A stretch of DNA of 23,744 nt from Bacillota bacterium (lineage in GTDB: Bacteria; Bacillota; Clostridia; Oscillospirales; Acutalibacteraceae): contig JAEXDU010000036.1 of NCBI GenBank assembly GCA_023401495.1, positions 1 to 23,744 of the forward strand, read 5' to 3'. Positions 14,908-23,375 of the stretch are shown piece after piece. Position 1 is the stretch's first letter. Every line of letters begins with the position of its first letter. The position numbers and the translations under genes were made by a program. The notes below the pieces were generated by a model. It had not been told where the DNA came from. It saw only the letters and a program-made list of their open reading frames with translations, and made no database searches.

Positions 14908-15744
14908 GTGGAGTATCAAATCATCGTAGACAGCTGTGTCGATTTTAACGAAGAGGTGTTTGGCGATCCCAATGAGATCAAGCGGATTCCGTTTCAGCTT
15001 TTGATTGACGACGAGGCGTTAACGGATGAAGGCCTCGATTCTGATGAACTGATTCGGAAAATGAAAGCCAGCAAGCGTAAAATCACCACGGCCTGTCCGT
15101 CTCTGCATGATTATCTGGAGGCTTATAAGTCCTGCGCAGTCAATTATGTGGTTACGATTTCTTCTCGGCTGAGCGGTTCCTTTCAAAGCGCTATGGCTGC
15201 AAAGCAGATGCTGGAGGAATCCGGCAGCACCAGCAAGGTGTATGTGATCGACAGCAAATCCGCTTCTGCGGGGCAGACTCTTGTGGTGCTGCAGCTTAAG
15301 AGGATGCTGGAACAGCAGATGGAAAACAGCCAGATTCTCCTCAGGCTCAGCCACTATATTACCCATTTGCAGACGCTGTTTGTGCCGGTGTCTTTGGATA
15401 ACCTGGAAAAGAACGGCCGAATCAAGGGGATTCAGGTGATTATAAGCAAGGTGCTTCATATCATCCCGATTCTCGGTTCCAACGGCGACGGTGTTCTGGA
15501 ACTCAAGGAGAAGGCCCGCGGGGAAAAGCAGGCGATGGAAAAGCTTTTGAACATCATTCGCCGTGACGCGGTCAATATGACGGAAACGGTTCTTGCGATT
15601 ACCCACGTGGACGCCAGAGCAAAAGCGGAAGAGCTGTGTGATAAAATCAAAAGCCTGTTTTCTTTCCGGGAGGTCATCATTTTTCAGGCCAGCGGCCTGA
15701 GTACGGTGTATGCCGACGACGGCGGCATTGTGCTTTCCTTCTAA
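14908..15744 (+). CDS. DegV-family fatty-acid-binding protein
   Basis: This is a 278-residue DegV (FakB-like) protein. Family members bind a fatty acid between two domains and present it to a kinase that makes acyl phosphate for membrane lipid synthesis. Visible marks are IIVDSCVDF at the start, the ITTACPSLHDYLEAY loop, ISSRLSGSFQSAM, VYVIDSKSASAGQ and LDNLEKNGRI. The usual TSQPS loop is changed to TACPS, so a Cys sits beside the lipid headgroup site. The start is GTG, preceded by an AGGTAGGAAAG site. No FakA kinase gene is in the window. Confidence 0.92.
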   Translation: MEYQIIVDSCVDFNEEVFGDPNEIKRIPFQLLIDDEALTDEGLDSDELIRKMKASKRKITTACPSLHDYLEAYKSCAVNYVVTISSRLSGSFQSAMAAKQMLEESGSTSKVYVIDSKSASAGQTLVVLQLKRMLEQQMENSQILLRLSHYITHLQTLFVPVSLDNLEKNGRIKGIQVIISKVLHIIPILGSNGDGVLELKEKARGEKQAMEKLLNIIRRDAVNMTETVLAITHVDARAKAEELCDKIKSLFSFREVIIFQASGLSTVYADDGGIVLSF

Positions 15745-15771
15745 TTTGATTTGATTGTATAATAACAAATC

Positions 15772-15799
15772 AGGCTCCAACCTTTTTAGGGTGGAGCCT
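15772..15799 (+). terminator. Weak terminator hairpin after the DegV gene
   Basis: AGGCTCCA and TGGAGCCT pair with two inner C-G pairs. There is no proper U-run. The stretch 15800-16091 is AT-rich and holds no gene. A TACAAT box at 15879-15884 without a good -35 is the only promoter-like sign for tag. Confidence 0.5.
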
Positions 15800-16091
15800 T
15801 CAGTTTGTCAAAAAATCCGTATGCTATGAATATTAGAATATCAATATACGGCGTCTTCTTAAAAATCACATTTTATGCTACAATATTTTCAATGCGGAAT
15901 GGTTACATATTGAGAATTGGCAGGGCGTAAAGAACAATAAAACTGATATACAAGTACACGGATAATTGTTACTAGGTGATTCTGTTTGCCGCCCGATTCA
16001 ATAATAAGTGGGATGATATTCAAAAGGAACGACATGCTTTATTGATCAACAGGATGAAACGATGATATCATGCTCGATTGGAGAAAACAGT

Positions 16092-16703
16092 ATGAATGAA
16101 AAAATCAGGTGCTCTTGGGCAGGAGATACTCCCATTTACGTGGATTATCACGATCACGAATGGGGACGGCCTGTACATGATGATAACAAGCTGTTTGAAA
16201 TGCTCCTTTTAGAAGGAATGCAGGCAGGGCTTTCCTGGATCACCGTACTAAAGAAAAGAGCCGCATACCGGGAGGCCTTTGATGGATTTGACCCTAACAA
16301 GGTGTCTCTTTACGGCGAAGCAAAAATTGAGGAACTTATGACAAATGAGGACATCATCAGAAACCGCCTCAAAATAAACGCCGCCGTAACGAATGCCAGG
16401 GCATTTCTGGAAGCTGCAAAAAAATACGGAAGTTTTGATCAATTCATATGGAGCTATGTGGATGATACCCCTATTGTAGGCCATTGGAAAAGCATTGAAG
16501 ATGTGCCGGCAACCACACCCCTCTCTGATAAAATCAGTAAAGATCTGAAGAAATTGGGGTTCAAGTTTGTTGGTTCAACGATCGTTTATGCGTTTATGCA
16601 GGCTACGGGCATGGTGAATGACCATATTTCAGAGTGCTTTGTTTATAAGGAGATGGAGGAATCGCTTTCATTTCCACCCCTAAACCCTTCTCCTATGGAT
16701 TAG
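16092..16703 (+). CDS. tag: 3-methyladenine DNA glycosylase I
   Basis: This is a 203-residue base-excision repair enzyme that removes 3-methyladenine from DNA. Zinc ligands expected for Tag are present: Cys7 in RCSW, His20 in YHDHEWG, and the C-terminal His and Cys in NDHISECF. The LFEMLLLEGMQAGLSWITVLKKR helical stretch is very close to the E. coli protein. The C-terminus is about 15 residues longer than usual. The ATG at 16092 follows GGAG by 8 nt. An in-frame ATG at 16062 would add 10 residues before the zinc-binding start. With the MGMT-like gene it makes two alkylation-repair functions within 3 kb, though each has its own transcript. Confidence 0.95.
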   Translation: MNEKIRCSWAGDTPIYVDYHDHEWGRPVHDDNKLFEMLLLEGMQAGLSWITVLKKRAAYREAFDGFDPNKVSLYGEAKIEELMTNEDIIRNRLKINAAVTNARAFLEAAKKYGSFDQFIWSYVDDTPIVGHWKSIEDVPATTPLSDKISKDLKKLGFKFVGSTIVYAFMQATGMVNDHISECFVYKEMEESLSFPPLNPSPMD

Positions 16704-16743
16704 TAACAAAAGGCGCTCAATGCACTTGGAACAGAATGCTGAG

Positions 16744-16780
16744 AAAGAGGCCGACGCAGGAAGAATGCGTTGGTCTCTTT
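16744..16780 (+). terminator. Hairpin after tag
   Basis: A 15-bp stem starts AAAGAGGCCGACGCA and closes with TGCGTTGGTCTCTTT around a 7-nt loop. The two non-Watson-Crick positions are G-U only in plus-strand RNA, which argues that the RNA read in tag's direction is the one that folds. Confidence 0.6.
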
Positions 16781-16818
16781 GCATAGGTGTACAAGCTTTT
16801 GGGACTTTTTTGATACAG

Positions 16819-16852
16819 AAAGGCTCCGCTCTAAAGAGGGCGGAGCCTTTTG
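16819..16852 (-). terminator. Convergent terminator between tag and the small membrane protein gene
   Basis: AAAGGCTCCG (16819-16828) and CGGAGCCTTT (16841-16850) pair, with inner CTCT/AGAG. It lies directly after the minus-strand stop at 16855 and can serve both convergent genes. Confidence 0.75.
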
Positions 16853-16854
16853 CG

Positions 16855-17229
16855 TTATCCCTTAGTCATGTTTTCATCGGGAGATTGCTTCGATTGCACT
16901 TGATCGTCTGTCGGATTGCTTTCTTTCCACTTCGCAAATCTCAGAATCGTCCGGCAGATCAGCTCAACGACGCACATGAGAAGTATAAAAACGAAAAGAG
17001 TCACCGAGAGTGTATTCCCAAAGAACAGAGTCGAGACAGACTCCGCCGCAAAATAGGAAAGGAATACCCCCGTGAGATTGATCGCAAGATACAAAATCCG
17101 CCAGGGCAGGGTCAGGCAGATACTGTGGCCGCAGAGGTCGCAGGGGACACTGCGGAAAAACGCACCGGGCATTCGAAAGCTGTACCCTACATCATAACGG
17201 TGGCGGCAAGAATTATTTTCATGATTCAA
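16855..17229 (-). CDS. Small membrane protein, function unknown
   Basis: This is a frame of up to 124 residues. A soluble Cys-containing start (PCDLCGH pattern, CxxC) is followed by two likely membrane helices (ILYLAINLTGVFLSYFAA and LFVFILLMCVVELICR) and a charged tail. The CxxC followed by helices resembles small zinc-ribbon membrane proteins, but the first cysteine pair expected in those is incomplete (SCRHRY). The start is unclear. The frame opens with TTG at 17229 without a good ribosome site, and an ATG lies about 19 codons in. Support for a real gene comes from the helices and from a terminator three bases after the stop. It could be the last gene of the pdxST unit. Confidence 0.5.
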   Translation of the reverse strand: MNHENNSCRHRYDVGYSFRMPGAFFRSVPCDLCGHSICLTLPWRILYLAINLTGVFLSYFAAESVSTLFFGNTLSVTLFVFILLMCVVELICRTILRFAKWKESNPTDDQVQSKQSPDENMTKG

Positions 17230-17285
17230 TCAGGATCACTACCCATTTCTGAATAAAATGGAACTGCCGGATACATAAGGCCCTT

Positions 17286-17873
17286 TTATGCGGATGGAAG
17301 AATAGCCTGCTGCTTCACCTTGCGGAGAAAATACTCGAAAACCCGCGTATCGTCCGTCAGTTCAGGGTGGAAGGTCGTTACCAGAATTGTATCATTTTCT
17401 GCCGCGGTTATTTTTCCGTCATAGAAAGAAAGTGGAGTAACGCCTTTGCCCACGGATTCGATCAGAGGCGCGCGGATAAAGGTCATCGGGATTTTTCCGA
17501 TGCCGCGGAATTCCTCCTCTGTATGAAAGCTCCCAAGCTGACGGCCATAGGCGTTTCTTCTCACGGTCAGATCAATGCCCCTTAGATACGAATTCGGTTC
17601 GTTCACAATCGTGTCGGCCAGAAGAATCAGCCCGGCGCACGTGCCCCATACGGGCATCCCCTTTTGAATCCGTTCCTGAATGGGGCCAAACAGCTCTGTC
17701 TGATGCAGCAGCTTCCCCACGACCGTGCTTTCCCCGCCGGGGAGAATCAGCGCATCCAGCGAATCATCAAAATCTGCTTTTTTCCGGATTTCCACGCAGG
17801 GGATACCGAGCTTGTTCAGTGCGGCAATATGCTCCGCGAAGCCGCCCTGCAATGCCAAAACTCCGATTTTCAT
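17286..17873 (-). CDS. pdxT: Pyridoxal 5'-phosphate synthase glutaminase subunit
   Basis: This is a 195-residue class I glutamine amidotransferase that releases ammonia from glutamine and passes it to PdxS. It shows VLALQGGFAEH, LPGGEST, the nucleophile Cys79 in GTCAG, and the catalytic His169 and Glu171 in FHPE. RRNAYGRQLGSF is the PdxT-specific stretch. The ATG overlaps the pdxS stop by 4 nt (ATGA), so the two are translationally coupled. Confidence 0.97.
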   Translation of the reverse strand: MKIGVLALQGGFAEHIAALNKLGIPCVEIRKKADFDDSLDALILPGGESTVVGKLLHQTELFGPIQERIQKGMPVWGTCAGLILLADTIVNEPNSYLRGIDLTVRRNAYGRQLGSFHTEEEFRGIGKIPMTFIRAPLIESVGKGVTPLSFYDGKITAAENDTILVTTFHPELTDDTRVFEYFLRKVKQQAILPSA

Positions 17874-18742
17874 ATGCCGCGCTCCGCCATGAGCAGCTTG
17901 ATTTCCTGCTCGTTGATTCCTACCATCGCTTCTCCCAGGTCCTCCGAAAGCTCTGCCAGAAGAGCGGGATCGTTGTAGTTTGTAACCGCCTGAACGATGG
18001 CACGGGCTCTTTTGGCCGGATTGCCGGACTTGAAAATGCCGGAACCCACAAACACACCCTCAGCACCGAGCTGCATCATCAGCGCCGCGTCTGCGGGTGT
18101 TGCGATGCCGCCGGCCGCAAAGTTGACGACGGGCAGATGGCCGGTTTCAAAGACACTGCGCACCAGCTCATAGGGTACCTGCAGCTCCTTTGCAGTGTGG
18201 AACAGCTCATCCTCCCGGGTGTTCTGAATCTCGCGAATCTGCCGGTTGATCAGCCGCATGTGGCGCACCGCCTGCACAACATCACCGGTGCCGGGTTCGC
18301 CCTTTGTGCGGATCATAGAGGCCCCCTCGGCAATTCTGCGCAGGGCTTCTCCCAGATTCTTGGCGCCGCACACGAACGGAACGTCGAACCTGGTTTTGTC
18401 AATATGGTAAAGGTCATCCGCAGGGGACAGCACTTCGCTTTCGTCGATGTAGTCGATCTCGATCGCCTGCAAAATCTGTGCTTCCGCAAAATGCCCGATT
18501 CTTACCTTGGCCATAACCGGAATGCTGACGGCCTGCTGGATGCCCCGGATCATCTTGGGGTCGCTCATTCTGGAAACACCGCCCGCCGCGCGAATATCCG
18601 CAGGGATTCGTTCCAGCGCCATAACGGCGCAGGCTCCGGCTTCCTCTGCGATTTTCGCCTGTTCCGGTGTTGTCACGTCCATAATAACGCCGCCCTTGAG
18701 CATCTGGGCCAGGTTTTTGTTCAGTTCATACCTGTTGTTCAT
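17870..18742 (-). CDS. pdxS: Pyridoxal 5'-phosphate synthase lyase subunit
   Basis: This is a 290-residue TIM-barrel subunit that builds pyridoxal phosphate from ribose 5-phosphate, glyceraldehyde 3-phosphate and ammonia. Conserved features are GGVIMDVTTPEQA (Asp22), MALERIPADIRAAGGVSRMSDP, Lys79 in VMAKVRIGHFAEAQ, IDESEVLSPAD and VNFAAGGIATPADAALMMQLGAEGVFVGSGIF. The ATG at 18742 follows GGGAGG by 8 nt. A longer in-frame start (18790) adds 16 residues not seen in the family. It faces a divergent PdxR-type regulator across about 175 bp. Confidence 0.97.
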   Translation of the reverse strand: MNNRYELNKNLAQMLKGGVIMDVTTPEQAKIAEEAGACAVMALERIPADIRAAGGVSRMSDPKMIRGIQQAVSIPVMAKVRIGHFAEAQILQAIEIDYIDESEVLSPADDLYHIDKTRFDVPFVCGAKNLGEALRRIAEGASMIRTKGEPGTGDVVQAVRHMRLINRQIREIQNTREDELFHTAKELQVPYELVRSVFETGHLPVVNFAAGGIATPADAALMMQLGAEGVFVGSGIFKSGNPAKRARAIVQAVTNYNDPALLAELSEDLGEAMVGINEQEIKLLMAERGI

Positions 18743-18783
18743 TGAATCAGCCTCCCGTTTCGATTCCAGTAATGCCGCTTTCC

Positions 18784-18849
18784 AAAGCAAACCGCCGATG
18801 GAAAGCGCACCGATAATACTTGCATGTTTTTAAGGTTTGCTTTATTATA
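18784..18849. promoter_or_regulatory. pdxS promoter region with inverted repeat, candidate PdxR operator
   Basis: AAAGCAAACC (18784-18793) and GGTTTGCTTT (18834-18843) are perfect 10-bp inverted arms 40 bp apart. On the minus strand a consensus TATAAT -10 box (18849-18844) directly abuts the second arm, and no good -35 is visible. That arrangement fits a regulated promoter. Binding by the divergent MocR-type regulator is inferred. Confidence 0.5.
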
Positions 18850-18918
18850 GAAGAGAATTGATCATATAAAAAGTGCCAGATATAGAAATTTTGATGGTAT
18901 CAGATGGAGGCGAGCGGT

Positions 18919-20334
18919 TTGAATGAAATTTCTCTGCGGCTGGAAAAACGGGCGGATGTCCCGCTCTTTCAGCAGCTGTATGATTTTTTTAAGCATGAGA
19001 TTACCGGAGGAAATTATCTGAAAGATGAAAAAATGCCGTCGAAACGGCAGCTTTCCGCCTACCTGCACTGCAGCCAGAATACCGTTCAGGCGGCCTATAA
19101 TCAGCTGGTGGCCGAGGGGTACCTGGTCGCGCGGGAGAAAAGCGGATATTATGTCGCGGATTTGGGCGGGATTCTGCGCATGAATCAGGAACCGAAAAAA
19201 GAGATCACCCCGCTGCGCGAGAGTGTCAGCTTCCGGTATGATTTTTCCCATCAGGGAGTCGATCACGACAGCTTTCCGTTTTCGATCTGGCGCAGGCTCA
19301 CCAAAGAGGTGATCAACGAGTACGACCGCGACCTGTTAACGGCGGGCGATCCCAAGGGCGACCCCGGCCTGCGCGAGAGCATCGCCCACTATCTGCATTA
19401 TTCGCGCGGTGTGAACTGCTGTGCGGATCAAATCGTCATCAGCTCAGGAACAGAATTTCTGCTCCAACTGCTGATTCAGCTGTTCGATGCGGATTCTGTG
19501 TACGCCATTGAAAACCCGGGCTATGAAAAGCTCAATATGATCTTTAAAAGCAGCCGCGCGACCTGCCGCCCCATTCCTCTGGATGAAAGCGGCATGCGGC
19601 CGGATGCGCTGCGCGAGAGCCGGGCGAATGTGGCCTGCATTACGCCGTCGCATCAGTTCCCGACCGGCACCATTATGCCGGTCAGCCGCCGGATTCAGCT
19701 GTTGAACTGGGCAAATGAAAAGCCGGGCCGCTACCTGATCGAGGACGATTACGACAGTGAGTTCCGCTATTCCGGCAAGCCGATCCCGTCCCTGCAGGGG
19801 ATGGATGAGACCGGCCGGGTGATCTATATGGGCGCCTTCTCCAAATCACTTTCGCCCGCGCTGCGGGTCAGCTACATGGTGCTGCCGCGCCATCTGCTGG
19901 ACGCATACCAGAAAAAGCTCAGTTTTTACATCTGTCCCGTACCGAAAATGGACCAGAAAACCCTGTGCCGCTTTATCGACGAGGGGCATTTTGAGCGCCA
20001 CCTGAACCGGATGCGCAATCTGTACCGGCAAAAAAGAGAAACGATCGTCTCTGCGGTACGCCGCCTGCTGCCGGAAACCGAAATCAGGGGGGACTCCGCC
20101 GGGCTGCATTTTCTTCTGCGTGTCAACAACGGCTGGGATGAGCAAAAGCTGATTCAGGCGGCTTTTCAGCAGGGAGTGAAGGTGTACGGGGTATCGCAAT
20201 ACTATTTTGCCCCGCCGCAAAACGGGTACGAGAGCATGCTCCTCTTGGGGTTCGCCTGCCTGAAAATCGAAGAAATTCCGGCTGCGGTGGCCCTGCTGAA
20301 AGAAGCGTGGCAGAGCAAAGGGGATGCCCATTGA
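18919..20334 (+). CDS. MocR/PdxR-type regulator (GntR HTH fused to aminotransferase-like domain)
   Basis: This is about 471 residues. Residues 1-75 form a GntR-type winged helix (PLFQQLYDFFKHEI, MPSKRQLSAYLHCSQNTVQAAYNQLVAEGY). After a linker, the rest is a fold-type I aminotransferase-like domain with GTEFLLQLLIQLF, TPSHQFPTG, EDDYDSEFRY and GAFSKSLSPALRVSY, where Lys309 would hold pyridoxal phosphate. Such proteins sense PLP and control pdxST. The divergent position makes PdxR the natural role. I prefer the TTG start at 18919 because GGAGG lies 8 nt before it. The ATG at 18904 precedes that GGAGG and has no site of its own. The stop codon lies in the loop of its terminator. Confidence 0.93.
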   Translation: MNEISLRLEKRADVPLFQQLYDFFKHEITGGNYLKDEKMPSKRQLSAYLHCSQNTVQAAYNQLVAEGYLVAREKSGYYVADLGGILRMNQEPKKEITPLRESVSFRYDFSHQGVDHDSFPFSIWRRLTKEVINEYDRDLLTAGDPKGDPGLRESIAHYLHYSRGVNCCADQIVISSGTEFLLQLLIQLFDADSVYAIENPGYEKLNMIFKSSRATCRPIPLDESGMRPDALRESRANVACITPSHQFPTGTIMPVSRRIQLLNWANEKPGRYLIEDDYDSEFRYSGKPIPSLQGMDETGRVIYMGAFSKSLSPALRVSYMVLPRHLLDAYQKKLSFYICPVPKMDQKTLCRFIDEGHFERHLNRMRNLYRQKRETIVSAVRRLLPETEIRGDSAGLHFLLRVNNGWDEQKLIQAAFQQGVKVYGVSQYYFAPPQNGYESMLLLGFACLKIEEIPAAVALLKEAWQSKGDAH

Positions 20335-20350
20335 TGGGCATCCCCTTTTT
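20320..20350 (+). terminator. Terminator overlapping the regulator's stop codon
   Basis: GGGGATGCCCA (20320-20330) and TGGGCATCCCC (20335-20345) form a perfect stem with loop TTGA, which contains the TGA stop, followed by five T. The left arm encodes the last residues of the protein. Confidence 0.93.
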
Positions 20351-20417
20351 GCGTAAAATGAGTCCAGAACGATTTTGGGTTAATGAACGGTACAGCGAAT
20401 CCGAAGAAAACCGTTGT

Positions 20418-23018
20418 TTATTTGTTAAAGAGTGTCTTATAAATCTGAACCAAAACCAGCGGCATAAGCGATAGACCCAAGATCACTCCATATTGGCTCC
20501 CGGTTAACGGCGCGATTTCAAAAAGAACCATGAGCGGCTGGAACGTCAAAACGGCAAGCAGCATCAGGGAACCGATCGCCACGGCAATCCAGATGAATTT
20601 GTTTGTTAGGATTCCCAGCCGAAACAGAGAGTCCTTTCCCCTCGAGTTGAACCCATGAAGAAGCCTTGAAAGACATAGGGTGGCAAACGCCATGGTGCGC
20701 GCTGTTTCCGCACCGCCGGAAGACAGGCCAACGTAGTATGAAAACATGGTTCCTATTGCTATGAGGAGTCCCTCAAGCATGACTTCAATTGCAAAGCTTT
20801 TATCCAGTATCGGCGTGTTTCGGTCTCTCGGCGTTTCCTTCATGATGGTTTCATTATGCGGTTCAAGCCCGATGGCAATAGCGGGAAGACTGTCTGTGAC
20901 CAAATTAATAAATAATAAGTGTACCGGTGCAAATGGATTCGGCAGCGCGCACAGCGAAGCATAAAGCACCGAAAGGATTCCCGCCGTGTTTCCCGATAAC
21001 AGAAATTTGATGGAATTCTTAATGTTTGCGTAGATGCTTCTCCCGTTGGAAATCGCTCTGACGATGGTGGAGAAATTATCGTCCGTCAGCACCATCGCGG
21101 CTGCGTCTTTTGCAACCTCGGTGCCTGTAATTCCCATCGCGATTCCAATATCCGCCTGCTTTAAAGCAGGTGCGTCGTTTACTCCGTCGCCGGTCATCGC
21201 GACCACTTTTCCTTTTTCCTGCCACGCTCTCACAATCCTGATTTTGTGCTCAGGCGATACTCTCGCATAAACGGAGATGTCTTCCACTTTCTTTTTCAGC
21301 ACTTCGTCCGTCATGCTTTCCAGTTCAAATCCTTCGATCGCTTCCGATTCGTCATTTAATATTCCAATCTGTTTCGCGATGGCCGAGGCCGTGATCTTGT
21401 GGTCTCCGGTGATCATTACGGGCTTGATTCCCGCACGGATGCAGTCCGCCACGGCCTGTGCAGATTCTGCCCTTGGCGGGTCCATCATTGCGATGAGGCC
21501 CACAAATGTTAAGTCTTTTTCATCTTCAATTCGGAGTTCCCGCTCTTCCGGAAGCTCCTTGTAGGCAAAGGCAAGCACCCTCAGGCCGTTCCCTGAAAAA
21601 TCTCTGTTGACCTTTTCAATCTCCTGCTTATGTTCTGCTGTAAGCTCCTGTATCCCGTCAGAGGTTTCCAGCCTTGATGACCTTGAAAGCAGTACATCCA
21701 AAGCCCCTTTTGTGATCATCAGGAGTTTGTCTTCCAGTGTGTTTACGGTGCTCATCAGTTTCCGCTCAGAGTCAAAGGGCAGCTCGGCGAATCTGGGGTA
21801 TGCTTTTCGGATCAGCAGTTCATCCAGATGATAGAGTTCTCCTAAATTCACAAGCGCGATTTCAGTCGGGTCGCCAATTTCTTTTTTCTCAACCGTCACC
21901 GCGTCATTGCACAGCAGGGCCATCAATACCAGCTTCTTTTCCAGGTTCTGATTGGGGTCCAGCTTATCATGCTCCACTACCTTATCATCCACGAACACCT
22001 TTTGCACGGTCATCTTGTTCTGCGTCAGGGTTCCGGTTTTATCTGAGCAGATCACCGAGATGCTCCCAAGGCTTTCCACTGCCTGCAGCTTTCTGATGAT
22101 CGCGTTGGCTTTTGCCATCTTCTGCGTTCCCAGCGCAAGCACGATTGTCACGATGGAACTCAGTGCCTCTGGGATCGCCGCCACCGCAAGGGAAACCGCA
22201 AACATAAAGGAGTCGATCAATTCGCGGCCCCTAAATACGTCCAGCAAAAATACAAAGGCCGATATGATAAGGATCAGAAAAGCGAGCTTTTTCCCGAAAT
22301 GATCCAGGCTTTCCTGAAGCGGCGTTTTCTTTTCTTTGGCGCTTTCCAGCAGATGAGCGATTTTTCCGATTTCAGTTTTCATTCCGATATCGGTAATAAG
22401 CACAACGGCCCGGCCATAGGTAACAAAGCTGCCGGAAAAGACCATGTTCTTTCTGTCGCCAATGGCAACATCCGCTTTGTCTATCACTTCCGTTGTTTTC
22501 ATGACGCTTTCCGATTCCCCGGTAAGGGAGCTTTCGTTGACCTGCAGGTTGTAAGATTCCAGGATTCTGCCGTCCGCACTCACGTAATCACCCGCGTCAA
22601 GGTAACAGATATCTCCCACCAGAAGCTCCCGGGACGGGATCTCCATCTTTTTTTCGCTTCTTAACACTTTGGCGGTGGGGGAGGAAAGAGCCTTCAGACT
22701 TTTTAAGGACTGTTCCGCCTTGATATGCTGCACGGTGCCCAGTACCGCGTTGATCATCACTACCACCAGGATGACCAGTGTGCTTTCCAGTTTCCCAAGG
22801 AAAGCGGATATGGTTGCGGCCGCCAGCAATATGAGAACGAGGAAATCCTTAAATTGTTCAAAGAAAACCAGCACAGCGCTCTTGGAGGCCGCTTCTTCCA
22901 GTTCATTATAGTCATATTTTTCTCTTTGGATTTTTATTTTCACATCGTGCAGGCCTCTGTCATCCACTTTGAGCAGATCCATGATCTGCTGCGGGGTTTT
23001 TCTATGAAAATCGTTCAT
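20418..23018 (-). CDS. P-type cation ATPase (PMR1/Ca2+-ATPase type), probably Mn2+ or Ca2+ export
   Basis: This is an 866-residue P2A-like ATPase. It shows the N-terminal cation ATPase domain, TGES (166-169) in the actuator domain, PEAL (283-286) in helix 4, phosphorylated Asp326 in CSDKTGTLT, KGA and TGD in the nucleotide and hinge regions, GDGVNDAPALKQADIGIAMG, and helix 6 with NLVTDSLPAIAIGLEP. The helix 4 and helix 6 motifs are those of Ca2+/Mn2+ pumps. A yybP-ykoY manganese riboswitch in the leader points to Mn2+ as the cue, as for Lactococcus YoaB, so Mn2+ efflux is the likely role. The ATG at 23018 follows AAGGAG by 8 nt. No clear terminator follows the gene. Confidence 0.95.
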   Translation of the reverse strand: MNDFHRKTPQQIMDLLKVDDRGLHDVKIKIQREKYDYNELEEAASKSAVLVFFEQFKDFLVLILLAAATISAFLGKLESTLVILVVVMINAVLGTVQHIKAEQSLKSLKALSSPTAKVLRSEKKMEIPSRELLVGDICYLDAGDYVSADGRILESYNLQVNESSLTGESESVMKTTEVIDKADVAIGDRKNMVFSGSFVTYGRAVVLITDIGMKTEIGKIAHLLESAKEKKTPLQESLDHFGKKLAFLILIISAFVFLLDVFRGRELIDSFMFAVSLAVAAIPEALSSIVTIVLALGTQKMAKANAIIRKLQAVESLGSISVICSDKTGTLTQNKMTVQKVFVDDKVVEHDKLDPNQNLEKKLVLMALLCNDAVTVEKKEIGDPTEIALVNLGELYHLDELLIRKAYPRFAELPFDSERKLMSTVNTLEDKLLMITKGALDVLLSRSSRLETSDGIQELTAEHKQEIEKVNRDFSGNGLRVLAFAYKELPEERELRIEDEKDLTFVGLIAMMDPPRAESAQAVADCIRAGIKPVMITGDHKITASAIAKQIGILNDESEAIEGFELESMTDEVLKKKVEDISVYARVSPEHKIRIVRAWQEKGKVVAMTGDGVNDAPALKQADIGIAMGITGTEVAKDAAAMVLTDDNFSTIVRAISNGRSIYANIKNSIKFLLSGNTAGILSVLYASLCALPNPFAPVHLLFINLVTDSLPAIAIGLEPHNETIMKETPRDRNTPILDKSFAIEVMLEGLLIAIGTMFSYYVGLSSGGAETARTMAFATLCLSRLLHGFNSRGKDSLFRLGILTNKFIWIAVAIGSLMLLAVLTFQPLMVLFEIAPLTGSQYGVILGLSLMPLVLVQIYKTLFNK

Positions 23019-23202
23019 TCATCATTCTCCTTGTATCATCATTTTCGGTGACCGAGAAGACACCGAATCCAATCTTGTTGTTTATAGGCTGTATGGAAGG
23101 AATGGAATCGTACAGCGAGAACGTACAGGAGGTGTCCTTTTCCGGGGAAGTACTGAGAACATCACAATATTTCTGAAACGAACGCTTTATATCACATCGC
23201 AT
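23002..23202 (-). CDS. Small ORF between riboswitch and ATPase, function unknown
   Basis: This is a 66-residue frame in the ATPase leader. Its ATG (23202) has GAAGG 5 nt upstream, and its TAG falls 17 nt inside the ATPase gene in another frame, an arrangement that would allow translational coupling. The product is hydrophilic, with two Cys in the first 30 residues and no membrane helix or motif that I recognise. It may be a leader peptide or small protein, or simply an open frame in the untranslated region. Confidence 0.4.
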   Translation of the reverse strand: MRCDIKRSFQKYCDVLSTSPEKDTSCTFSLYDSIPSIQPINNKIGFGVFSVTENDDTRRMMNERFS

Positions 23203-23230
23203 CTCCGCCTTCTTTCCTCAAAAATAGAAA

Positions 23231-23274
23231 TAAAAAAGACCCTACTGTTAGACACAAATCTAACAATAGAGTCT
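23231..23274 (-). terminator. Riboswitch-controlled terminator
   Basis: In minus-strand RNA the arms AGACTCTATTGTTAGA and TCTAACAGTAGGGTCT pair around a 6-nt loop and are followed by a run of six U. It directly follows the yybP-ykoY aptamer and precedes the ATPase gene. It is therefore the expression platform that Mn2+ binding would be expected to overcome. Confidence 0.85.
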
Positions 23275-23284
23275 CACTAAACGA

Positions 23285-23362
23285 AACGCTGTCAAAGCCG
23301 GGATTTCTCCGAAATGACGACTTTGAGCCCCGTAAAATACGGGAAGCTACTCCCTCTAAATA
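23285..23362 (-). promoter_or_regulatory. yybP-ykoY manganese riboswitch aptamer
   Basis: The minus-strand RNA contains the conserved aptamer parts in order: GGGAGUAGC, a short hairpin, CAAAGUCGUCAUUUCGG and CCGGCUUUGACAG. These agree closely with the Lactococcus lactis yybP-ykoY sequence as I remember it. The class senses Mn2+ and usually switches expression on. The downstream terminator and P-type ATPase fit this. Confidence 0.93.
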
Positions 23363-23375
23363 TTCTATTAAAAAT

